Shown: positions 1-6,672 of the stretch, in pieces
How positions within the stretch are numbered: position 1 is the first letter of the stretch
Layout of the letters: every line of letters begins with the position of its first letter
NCBI GenBank assembly: GCA_030038955.1
Contig: JASHQV010000378.1
Location: 1 to 7,943 of the forward strand
DNA from: Solirubrobacteraceae bacterium
GTDB taxonomy: Bacteria; Actinomycetota; Thermoleophilia; Solirubrobacterales; Solirubrobacteraceae
Reading direction: 5' to 3'
DNA length: 7,943 nt
Translations under genes and position numbers: made by a program
Notes under the pieces: model-generated
Told to the model about the DNA's origin: nothing
The model's database searches: none
Seen by the model: only the letters and a program-made list of their open reading frames with translations

Positions 1-60
1 CCTGAGGCGAGCGGGCGCCGCCTGAGGCGAGCGGCCACCGCGTGAGGCGAGCAAGCGCCG
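1..60. repeat. Three tandem 20-bp direct repeats
   Basis: Three consecutive 20-base units lie at 1-20, 21-40 and 41-60. All share the core TGAGGCGAGC at the same offset, with variation mainly in the last eight bases and at unit position 2. Unit length is not a multiple of three and no gene covers them, so they are non-coding here. At the first unit junction (19-29) the sequence CGCCTGAGGCG has perfect 5-base inverted arms around one central base; at the second junction (39-49) the symmetry is broken. They lie just beyond the 3' end of the formate dehydrogenase operon. No T-run follows in either direction, so an intrinsic terminator is not supported. The array may extend beyond the window start. 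Function unknown. Confidence 0.8.
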
Positions 61-85
61 CCGCGGCCGTCGCCTGCGCAAGGCT

Positions 86-1018
86 TCACGGTTGGTTGAC
101 GTGCTCGAAGCCGAAGCGGCCCTTGATGCAGAGGTTTCCGCGGGTGATGTCGTGATCGTCGGGCGAGGTGACCTTGACGATCCGGTTGTTCTGAACGTGT
201 AGGGTCAGGTTGCAGCCAACCCCGCAATACGGGCAGATCGTGTCGGTCTCGGTCTGGCGGGATTCGTCCCACTCGGCGGCCTGGCGCAGGTCGAACTCGG
301 AGTGGGACATGAGCGCGCCGGTCGGGCACACGGCGATGCAATTGCCGCAGTAGACGCAGGCCGACTCGGGCAGCGGGTTGGCGTACTCAGTCGAGATGCG
401 GGCATCGAAGCCGCGCCCGGCGACCGAGATCGCAAACGTGTTCTGGTACTGCTCGCCGCAGGCATCGACGCACTTGTAACAGAGGATGCACTTGGAGTAG
501 TCCCGCACGTACAGGTCGTTGTCGAGCTTGGCCGGCGCCTGCACGGTCGCGGCGGTCTGCCCGTCCGGGCGCTCGTGGTGGCCGGCGCGCCTGCGGTCGC
601 GCTCCGGGTCCGGCGGGGCAGGAGGGCCATAGCGCTCGGGGTGCCCGTCGTAGCGCTCCAGGTAGCCACTCGCCGCCGGCGTCAGCGACAGGTCCACCGA
701 CGAGGCCAGGAACTCGATCACCATCTTGCGGCTGTGGCGCACGCGCTCGGAGCTCGTGCGAACCACCATGTCGGGCTCGACCTTGCGCGAGCACGCCGGC
801 ACCAGCGCCCGCGAGCCCTCAAGCTCGACGACGCAGATCCGGCAGGCGTTGGCGGGAACGAGCGTGTCGCCGTAGCACAGGGTGGGGGTGTCGATCTCGA
901 GCTTGCGGCACGCGTCGAGGATCGTCGAGCCCTCGGGCAGCTCGACATGCTGGTCGTCGATCGTCAGCGAGATCAGGCGAGCCGCCGGCTCCGGCGTGAC
1001 CGTCTGCAGCTCGGTCAT
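86..1018 (-). CDS. Formate dehydrogenase iron-sulfur subunit carrying the detached Moco [4Fe-4S] domain
   Basis: A 310-aa multi-cluster electron-transfer protein, related to NuoG and to the N-terminal part of NAD-dependent formate dehydrogenase alpha subunits. Visible order: [2Fe-2S] ferredoxin domain (about 15-95; Cys48, 59, 62, 76); a linker region (about 95-165) without the His-Cys cluster ligands usual in NuoG/FdsA; two [4Fe-4S] motifs (Cys177/180/183/187 and Cys221/224/227/231); and a C-terminal Molybdop_Fe4S4 domain (Cys262/265/269, Cys297). That last domain normally begins the molybdopterin catalytic subunit itself. The protein ends just after it, in GFEHVNQP, about where a conventional alpha subunit would continue into its Moco domain. 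That continuation is instead the start of the gene at 4823. The ATG overlaps the stop of the preceding gene (ATGA) and has a strong Shine-Dalgarno. It likely wires the Sec/Mo site to the FMN subunit. Cytoplasmic; no signal peptide. Domains are certain; the in-trans role is inferred. Confidence 0.93.
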   Translation of the reverse strand: MTELQTVTPEPAARLISLTIDDQHVELPEGSTILDACRKLEIDTPTLCYGDTLVPANACRICVVELEGSRALVPACSRKVEPDMVVRTSSERVRHSRKMVIEFLASSVDLSLTPAASGYLERYDGHPERYGPPAPPDPERDRRRAGHHERPDGQTAATVQAPAKLDNDLYVRDYSKCILCYKCVDACGEQYQNTFAISVAGRGFDARISTEYANPLPESACVYCGNCIAVCPTGALMSHSEFDLRQAAEWDESRQTETDTICPYCGVGCNLTLHVQNNRIVKVTSPDDHDITRGNLCIKGRFGFEHVNQP

Positions 1019-2871
1019 GCGTGTGCTCCTCCGTTGGTCGTGAACACGTCGAGGCGTGTGATCGCGGACTCGATCGCCGACGAGGCGGTCTGGCCCAAGC
1101 CGCAGATCGAGGCGTCCCGCATCGACTGGCCAATCTCGGCGATCAGCTTTAGCTCGTCGTGCACGCTACCGCGGACCTTGCCCGATTGCAGCCGAGCGAG
1201 CGCCTCCTCCTGGCGCACGGTGCCCACCCGGCACGGCACGCACTGGCCGCAGCTCTCATCGCGCATGAACCCGGCGATCGTCAGCAGCAACTCGGTCAGG
1301 TCTGCGCGGTCGTCGATCACGAGCACGACGCCCGAACCGAGCGTCGTGCCAGCCTCACGGGCGTCCTCGAAGGTGAGTCTCAGATCGAGTAGCTCCGGAG
1401 TGACGAAGCTGCCGGCGGCGCCACCGAGCAGGATCGCCCGCAGCTGTCGGTCGGCTTTGATCCCCCCAGCCAGCTCCAGCAGCTCGCGCAGCGTGGTGCC
1501 GAACGGAACCTCGTAGGCGCCCGGTTGCTCGACCGCGCCAGAGACGCAGAACAGCTTCGGCCCGGTGGAGCGTTCGGTGCCGATCGCCGCGAATGCCGCC
1601 GCCCCTTCGAGCAGGATCGGCAGCACGTTGACGATCGTCTCGACGTTGTTGACCACGGTCGGCTGGCCAAACAGGCCCCGCTCCACCGGGAACGGCGGCT
1701 TGTTGCGCGGCTCTCCGCGGTAGCCCTCGATCGAGCCGAAGATCGCTGTCTCCTCGCCGCAGATGTAGGCGCCGGCCCCCTTGCGCAGCTCGATCTCGAA
1801 GCTCCACTCGCGCCCCTGGATGTGATCGCCCAGCAGCTCCCGTGTGCGGGCCTGCTCGAGCGCGTGTTCCAGCCGGCGCTGGGCGAGTGGGTACTCGCCG
1901 CGCAGGTAGATGTAGCCGCGCTCGCACCCGGTGGCGTAGGCGGCGATCGTGATCGCCTCGATCACCGAGAACGGGTCGCCTTCGATGATCATCCGGTCCT
2001 TGAACGTCCCCGGCTCCGACTCGTCGGCGTTGCAGATCAGGTAGTGCGGATGGCGCGGCTGGCGCGCGACCGCCTCCCATTTGCGGCCGGTTGGAAACGC
2101 GGCGCCGCCGCGGCCCATCAGCTTGGAGTCGATCAGCTCGCGGATGACGCCATCGGGGCCGATCTCGAAGGCGCGCCTGAGCGCTGCGTAGCCGCCGTGG
2201 GCGCGGTAGTCGTCGAGGCTGGCGGGATCGACCACGCCGACTCGCCGCAGCAGGCGAAGCCCGGGCTGGCCCGCCTGGGCAGGACGGGCTGACTGCACAG
2301 GCGCTGGGGTCGTGCCGCCCACGACCTCGAGCAGGTCACCGGCGTCGACCGCGGTCAGCTCTCGCTCGACGGGCGTTTGGCCCGATTCGACGAGAAATGC
2401 GGCCGGCGCGCGGTCGCACTGGCCAAGGCAGGGGCTGAGCAGCCAGGTCGTGCCGTCGTGCTCGGTTCCCTGCGGCCCGATCTGCTCGGTGAGGGCGGTG
2501 ATCAGCTCGCCTGAGCCGGCGCACTGGCAGGCGAGGTCGTTGCACACGTGCAGCACGCGGGGCGCCCGAGGCTCGATTGAGAACAGTGCGTAGAAGCTGG
2601 CCACGCCGTACACGTCCGCGGGCGGCACGGTCAGTCGCTCAGCGATGTAGTTCAGCGCCCCAGGGCTGATCCAACCCGTCCGCTCGTGGAGCGCGTGCAG
2701 GGTCGGAAGCAGCTGCTGGCGTTGCGCTCGCGCGGCGTGCCCGCCGTGGGCGGAGTGCCCGTTCTTCGCCGCGTCGGCACCGGCCCAGCTGGATACCGGG
2801 GGACCGAGGAACGCGTCGATCGCCGCACGCTCATCGGTGCTCGGCTGCGCATCGAGCAGGCGAAGGTCCAC
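1015..2871 (-). CDS. NuoE-NuoF fusion: NADH/FMN diaphorase subunit of formate dehydrogenase
   Basis: This 618-aa protein fuses the 24-kDa (NuoE/FdsG) and 51-kDa (NuoF/FdsB) type subunits. The N-terminal thioredoxin-like domain holds a complete [2Fe-2S] set, Cys110, Cys115, Cys148 and Cys152 (Cx4C then Cx3C). A Pro/Ala/Gln-rich linker (about 175-190) leads into the NuoF part. There GRGGAAFPTG (253-262) is the FMN/NADH glycine-rich motif, followed by the CNADESEPGTFKDR and ICGEE-type motifs. The C-terminal [4Fe-4S] ligands are Cys541, Cys544, Cys547 and Cys590. Role: electron exchange between the iron-sulfur chain and NAD+. The GTG at 2871 was chosen because it lies 5 bases after the stop of the catalytic gene, has GGAG about 10 bases upstream, and no better start lies nearby. 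The frame stays open far upstream, but only as antisense-like shadow of the catalytic gene. It lacks the extra ferredoxin domains of many electron-bifurcating NuoF homologues, so simple NAD+ reduction is favoured. The stop overlaps the next ATG. Confidence 0.93.
   Translation of the reverse strand: MDLRLLDAQPSTDERAAIDAFLGPPVSSWAGADAAKNGHSAHGGHAARAQRQQLLPTLHALHERTGWISPGALNYIAERLTVPPADVYGVASFYALFSIEPRAPRVLHVCNDLACQCAGSGELITALTEQIGPQGTEHDGTTWLLSPCLGQCDRAPAAFLVESGQTPVERELTAVDAGDLLEVVGGTTPAPVQSARPAQAGQPGLRLLRRVGVVDPASLDDYRAHGGYAALRRAFEIGPDGVIRELIDSKLMGRGGAAFPTGRKWEAVARQPRHPHYLICNADESEPGTFKDRMIIEGDPFSVIEAITIAAYATGCERGYIYLRGEYPLAQRRLEHALEQARTRELLGDHIQGREWSFEIELRKGAGAYICGEETAIFGSIEGYRGEPRNKPPFPVERGLFGQPTVVNNVETIVNVLPILLEGAAAFAAIGTERSTGPKLFCVSGAVEQPGAYEVPFGTTLRELLELAGGIKADRQLRAILLGGAAGSFVTPELLDLRLTFEDAREAGTTLGSGVVLVIDDRADLTELLLTIAGFMRDESCGQCVPCRVGTVRQEEALARLQSGKVRGSVHDELKLIAEIGQSMRDASICGLGQTASSAIESAITRLDVFTTNGGAHA
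1026..1032 (-). promoter_or_regulatory. Shine-Dalgarno for the 310-aa iron-sulfur subunit
   Basis: On the minus strand GGAGGAG ends 7 bases before the ATG at 1018. It lies inside the last codons of the NuoE-NuoF fusion gene and supports this ATG. Together with the ATGA start/stop overlap it indicates translational coupling within the operon. Confidence 0.85.
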
Positions 2872-2876
2872 CGCCG

Positions 2877-4823
2877 CTAGGCTCCGGCCTCGCTGCCGGC
2901 CATCTCCGTCGCCTGCCTGGCAGCTCCGTTCACCTTCTCGACGCGTATGGCGGTCGCCTTGTATTCCGCCGTCCCCGCTTTCGGATCGATCGCATCGATC
3001 GTCAGCGAGTTGACATCGACTTCGTCGGGAAAGTGGAAGGTCATGAACGCCAGCCCCGGACGCAAGCCGCGATCGAAGCGGACGGGAGCCTCGACCGAGC
3101 CTCGCCGAGAGCTGACCCGCACGATTTCGCCTGGCTCGAGGTCGAGCCTGGCGGCGTCCGTGGGGTGGAGGTCGATCGTCTCCCCCCGCCGCAACGGCGA
3201 GCGGAAGCGACTCGACTGCACGCCGGTGTTCCACGAATCGAGGCGCCGCCCCGTGGTCAGCCTGATCGGGAACTCGTCGCTCAGCTCGTCCACCGGCGGC
3301 ACCCAGCTCGTGACCGAGAACGGGGCCTTCGGACCTCGCACGGGCTCCTCCCATAGCCGCCCGTACAGGAACAGCGAGCCGGGATCGTCCTCGCTCGGGC
3401 AGGGCCACTGGATCCCATTGAGCGCTTTGAGCCTGTCGTACCTCATGCCTCGATGCATCGGGCTGAGCGACCTCAGCTCGTCCCACGCCTGTTCGAGCGT
3501 GGGGTAGCCCCAGTCGTGCCCGAGTCGCCTGGCCAGCTCGGCGATGATCCAGTGGTCGTCGCGCGCCTGGGCGGGTGGGTCGAGTGCCTTGCGCATCAGC
3601 TGCACGCGCCGTTCGCTGCTGGTCACCGTGCCGCCGTCGACCTCGCACCAGGAGGCGGTTGCGGGCAGGACGACGTCGGCGAGCTCGCACGTCCGGTTCA
3701 TCAGGATGTCCTGGGCGATCATGAAGTCGAGCCCCTCCAGCAGCTCCACCGTCTTGTTCGTGTCGGCCTCCGACTGCGCGGGGTTCTCGCCCAAGCAGTA
3801 CAGCGTGCGCAGCTCGCCACGCTCCATCGCCTCGAACATCTGCGCCAGGTGCCAGCCACGCTGCGGTGGAAGCTGGGTGCCCCACGCCGCCTCGAACCGC
3901 GCCCTCGCCTCGTGGTCGTCCTGCACGTCCTGGAAGCCGGGGAGCTTGTTCGGGATCGCGCCCATGTCGCCGCCGCCCTGGACGTTGTTCTGGCCGCGAA
4001 GTGGGTTCAGTCCTGACCCGTAGCGCCCCACGTGACCGGTGAGCAGCGCCAGGTTGATCAGCGACAGGACGTTGTCGACGGCGGTCACGTGCTCGGTGAT
4101 CCCGAGCGTCCAGCACAGGATCGCTCGGTCGGCAGTCGCGTAGGCGTGGGCCAGCTCGCGGATCGTCTCCGCCGGGACGCCGGTGACCCGCTCGCCCTCC
4201 TCCAGGGTCCAGGGCTCGACCGCCTCCTTGTACGCATCGAAGCCGGTGGTGGCGCGAGCGATGAAAGCGTCGTTGGTGAGGCCGGCATGAATGATCTCGC
4301 GGCCGACCGTGTGAGCCAATGCGATGTCGGTGCCGACGTCGAGCCCCAGCCAGGCGTCAGCCCACTGCGCGGAGCTGCAGCGGCGTGGATCGACCACGTA
4401 CAGCGACGCACCCCGCCGGATCCCCTTGAGCAGGTGATGGAACAGGATCGGATGTGTCTCGCGGGCGTTCGATCCCCACAGGATCACCAGATCCGTGTCC
4501 TCAAACTCTTTCATGGACGTCGTGCCGCCGCCCAATCCGAATACCGTCGCCAGACCGACGACGCTGGGAGCGTGTCAAGTGCGGTTGCACGAGTCGATGT
4601 TGTTCGACCCCATCACGGAGCGCACGAACTTCTGCGCCAGGAAGTTGACCTCGTTCGAGGCCTTCGAGCAGCTGAACATGCCGAACGAGCGCGTCGCATC
4701 GGCGGCTCTCGCCCGGGCGAGCCCGGCTGCAGCCACGTCGAGCGCCTCATCCCACGTTGCCGCACGGAAGCCTCCGTTCTCGCGCACCAACGGCTCAGTC
4801 AACCGACCGCGTTGCCTTTGCAT
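2877..4823 (-). CDS. fdhA: Selenocysteine-containing formate dehydrogenase catalytic subunit (Moco domains only), read through TGA
   Basis: A 648-aa molybdopterin oxidoreductase that interconverts formate and CO2 at a bis-pterin Mo (or W) site. Conventional calling gives two pieces, 82 codons (4823-4575) and a downstream frame from 4535. They are in the same frame, separated only by TGA at 4577-4575. The peptide around it, SCNRT-U-HAPSVVGLATVFG, aligns with the E. coli FdhF active site, in which Sec140 is followed by His141. Here Sec83 is followed by His84, and a SECIS hairpin lies just downstream. Other family marks: QGGGDMGAIPN (about 282-292), GENPAQSEAD (about 345-354), ADVVLPATASWCE (about 380), and a C-terminal molybdopterin-dinucleotide domain from LTTGRR (about 516-640). 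The usual N-terminal CxxCxxxC...C [4Fe-4S] domain is absent; the protein starts at RLTEPLVREN, just after where that domain would end. The ATG at 4823 has a near-perfect Shine-Dalgarno and an in-frame stop two codons upstream. True stop is TAG. First gene of the operon. Confidence 0.92.
4545..4563 (-). promoter_or_regulatory. Bacterial SECIS stem-loop
   Basis: In the mRNA the arm CGUCGUC (4563-4557) pairs with GGCGACG (4551-4545) over seven base pairs, one of them G-U. They enclose the five-base loop GGUCU (4556-4552). The stem begins 11 bases after the UGA. The E. coli fdhF SECIS, from memory, has the same GGUCU loop motif and an upper stem also starting 11 bases after its UGA; in both genes the loop covers the Gly-Leu codons at Sec+7/+8. 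A possible weaker lower pairing joins CCCAG (4568-4564) to UUGGG further downstream. SelB binding is inferred. Confidence 0.85.
4575..4577 (-). other. In-frame TGA read as selenocysteine (Sec83)
   Basis: The codon at 4577-4575 is TGA, followed directly by CAC (His). Family knowledge: formate dehydrogenases have Sec-His or Cys-His here, the Sec/Cys being a metal ligand. Coding continues in the same frame with conserved sequence for 565 more codons before a TAG stop. A simple nonsense mutation would not explain the hairpin at 4545-4563. Confidence 0.9.
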
Positions 4824-4945
4824 CCATCACCTCCTCTCCTAGATCCGAGTCCGAGGACGCTTGTACACATAGGCGACTACGAGCGGAGCCTAGCACCTGA
4901 GGTAGCGGCGCTATCCGGCCGAGTCGGCGATCATCTCGATCAATC
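4824..4945. promoter_or_regulatory. Divergent intergenic region between formate dehydrogenase operon and AraC-type gene
   Basis: This 122-bp gap must hold the promoter of the minus-strand operon and probably that of the plus-strand regulator. I see no convincing paired -35/-10 for either side; TAGGCT on the minus strand (4894-4889) resembles an actinobacterial -10 but lacks a good -35. A short odd-centred inverted repeat, ACCTGAGGT (4895-4903), lies mid-gap and could be an operator, but it is short enough to be chance. There is no Shine-Dalgarno before the GTG at 4946, so the regulator mRNA may be leaderless. No remnant of the missing [4Fe-4S] domain is seen upstream of 4823. Confidence 0.5.
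4830..4834 (-). promoter_or_regulatory. fdhA: Shine-Dalgarno for the selenoprotein gene
   Basis: On the minus strand the leader contains AGGAGAGGAGGTGAT, of which GGAGGTGAT is an extended match to the anti-Shine-Dalgarno of 16S rRNA. GGAGG ends 6 bases before the ATG at 4823. A second ATG four bases further upstream is in another frame. The strong site argues that 4823 is a genuine start, not the middle of a truncated longer alpha subunit. Confidence 0.85.
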
Positions 4946-5545
4946 GTGACGCCGGAAGCGCTCGCCAACCTCGCCCACCTGCGCCGTGCCCGTGACCTGA
5001 TCGACCGCGAGTACGCGCGTCCGCTCGACGTCGCCGCGCTCGCCCGCGCCGCGCTGATGTCGCCGGCGCACTTCTCGCGTCAGTTCCTCGCGACGTACGG
5101 AGAGACGCCGCACGCCTACCTGATGTCGCGCCGGATCGAGCGCGCACAGGCGCTGCTGCGCAGCGGCGATCTGTCGGTCACCGAGGTCTGCATGGCGATC
5201 GGCTGCAAGTCGCTGGGCTCGTTCAGCAGCCGCTTCAGGCAGCTGGTGGGAGTCACGCCAAGCGCCTATCGTGGCCGCGACCACAGCGCGCTTGCACGCG
5301 TGCCCGCCTGCCTCGCCAGGGACGCCACCCGTCCCCGCCACCGGCCCGCGAGTACGGCACCGACGCTCGTCGCCGCGCGGCTCGATCAGGCAGCGCGAAC
5401 GAAGCCGATCACGCGCCCGGCGGCCGCCAGCATCGGCAGTGCCAGCAGCTGCGCGCACATCGCGACTGCGACCAGCGCCACCACAGAACGCGTGTACAGC
5501 AGCGCGCCGAGCACGATGCTGCCCATCGCCCAGGCGCATCCGTAG
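4946..5545 (+). CDS. AraC-family transcriptional regulator (DNA-binding domain only)
   Basis: 199 aa as the frame reads. The first 110 or so residues form a complete AraC/XylS double helix-turn-helix domain. DVAALARAALMSPAHFSRQF is the first HTH, followed by the YLMSRRIERAQALLRSGDLSV helix region. The second HTH (VCMAIGCKSLGSFSSRFRQL) leads into GVTPSAYR, the family's end motif. There is no N-terminal effector-binding domain, as in the compact actinobacterial members. The basic Arg/Pro-rich tail to about residue 140 resembles such members. Beyond about residue 147 the frame only runs antisense through the end of the convergent MFS gene and is unlikely to be conserved. The GTG is the only start after the in-frame stop at 4898; no Shine-Dalgarno is visible. 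It is divergent from the formate dehydrogenase operon, so local regulation is plausible but not shown. Confidence 0.82.
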   Translation: MTPEALANLAHLRRARDLIDREYARPLDVAALARAALMSPAHFSRQFLATYGETPHAYLMSRRIERAQALLRSGDLSVTEVCMAIGCKSLGSFSSRFRQLVGVTPSAYRGRDHSALARVPACLARDATRPRHRPASTAPTLVAARLDQAARTKPITRPAAASIGSASSCAHIATATSATTERVYSSAPSTMLPIAQAHP

Positions 5546-6664
5546 CAGGCGTTGAACACCCCAAACGCCCAGCTCCGTGCGCGGGGATCGCGGATCACGG
5601 TCGCGACCGGCGCGCTCATCAGCGAGTCCTGGATGCCGTAGCCGACGCCCCACAGCGCCATCCCCGCGACGCTCAGGCCGACGCTGGGGTTACCGAGGAA
5701 CAACAGCGGCGGCGAGCAGGCAGCGATCACCACCGCCACCATCAGCACCGGCAGCCCGCGGCGATCCATCCAGCGGCCGAACACCGACGCCGAGCTGCCG
5801 GCGGTTGCCATCGCCACCGCGTACAAGATCGGAATCGTGACGACGTCCATGTGGTGCTGATACATCCGCCACGCGATCAGGTTGAAGTCCGCGTAGCCGA
5901 ACGCCACCAGCCCCATCGCGGCCAGATACAGCCAGAACGCGGACGGGAACTCGCGGAGTCCGAGGCGCCTGACTTGCCCCGGCACGACCGGCTCCTCGCC
6001 GTCCGCCTGGGCCTCGAACGAACGGGGGGTCGGGAAGCGCCGCCAGCCCCACACGAACGTCGCCACGCACAGGACTCCGGGAGCCAGCAGCAGCGCATAC
6101 GCGAGCCGGAAGCCGTCGTGTCGGCTGGCCAGCACGAACGCGACCAGCAGCGGTCCAAGGACCGCGCCGATCTGATCGATGCCCTCGCGGATCGCAAACA
6201 CGCGGCCCTGCCCGGCGGTCGTGCCGGCGTGCGCGAGCATCGCGTCCCGCGGGGGGTTTCGCATGCCCTTGCCGACTCGCTCGAGCACGATCAGCGGCGC
6301 CGCCGCCTGCCAGCTGCCGATCAGCGCCAGCGCCGGCACGGCGCCGCAGTTGACGACGTGACCGCCGATCGTCCACAGCCAGTAGTGGCCACTCCGATCC
6401 GAGGCATATCCGGACACCAGCCGGATCAGATAGCCGCACCACTCGCCGACGCCGGAGATCACCGCGACGGCCAGCGCCGAGGCACCGAACACCGACAGCC
6501 AGGTGCCGTTGGTGCTGTGGGCCCCTTCGTGCACCATGTCGGCAAAGAAGCTGGCGACACCGACCATGACGACGAACGCCAGTGCGGAGCGGCCCGGCGG
6601 CGAGCTGCTCCGACCACGCGCGGCACGCTCGTGCGCGGGCGCCGCCGCGGCGGCGTCCCGCTGC

Positions 6665-6672
<8 letters not shown>
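5386..6672 (-). CDS. MFS-family transporter
   Basis: A 428-aa polytopic membrane protein with the size and layout of a 12-helix major facilitator. A short Ala/Arg/Ser-rich cytoplasmic tail (1-28) precedes the first helix. The motif-A-like loop SGYASDRSGHYW (about 87-98) follows helix 2, and VGKGMRNPPRDAML (about 133-146) is a typical cytoplasmic motif of drug- or metabolite-efflux-like MFS proteins. A charged central loop (about 206-240) divides the two six-helix halves, and GRWMDRRGLP is the second-half motif-A equivalent. The substrate cannot be told from sequence. The GTG start at 6672 lies inside the last codons of the upstream ATPase gene (8-base overlap), suggesting one transcript; AGGGA about 12 bases upstream is a weak Shine-Dalgarno. 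The 3' end overlaps the convergent AraC-type gene by 160 bp. Confidence 0.88.

Noticed and set aside
1..60. CRISPR array or intrinsic terminator
   Set aside because: The units are directly abutting 20-mers without spacers, and no hairpin is followed by a T-run on either strand.
302..1516. Long plus-strand open frame opposite the iron-sulfur and NuoEF genes
   Set aside because: Its Arg/Ala/Val-rich translation is the antisense of two well-supported genes with complete cofactor motifs. Long antisense frames are expected in GC-rich DNA.
1015..4116. A single 1033-codon protein in the NuoE-NuoF frame
   Set aside because: The part upstream of 2871 is an Arg/Ala/Gly-rich shadow of the catalytic gene in another frame. 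Recognisable homology begins only after the GTG at 2871.
2877..4535. Independent 552-aa formate dehydrogenase starting at TTG 4535
   Set aside because: The TTG lies inside the conserved active-site segment, with no Shine-Dalgarno. The start would remove the active-site Sec/His. The upstream 82 codons are in the same frame, homologous to the family, and have a strong ribosome site.
4575..4823. fdhA as a pseudogene broken by a nonsense codon
   Set aside because: The stop is exactly at the Sec/Cys position, a SECIS hairpin with the right loop and spacing follows, and the rest of the gene and operon is intact.
86..4823. Electron-bifurcating formate dehydrogenase (HylABC-like)
   Set aside because: The combination of Sec FdhA with NuoE/F/G-like partners is suggestive. 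However, the NuoF part lacks the added ferredoxin domains usual in bifurcating homologues, and no further partner gene is present. Kept only as a possibility.
4824..4945. Sigma-54 or clear sigma-70 promoter for the operon
   Set aside because: No GG-N10-GC type -24/-12 element and no properly spaced -35/-10 pair could be identified by eye.
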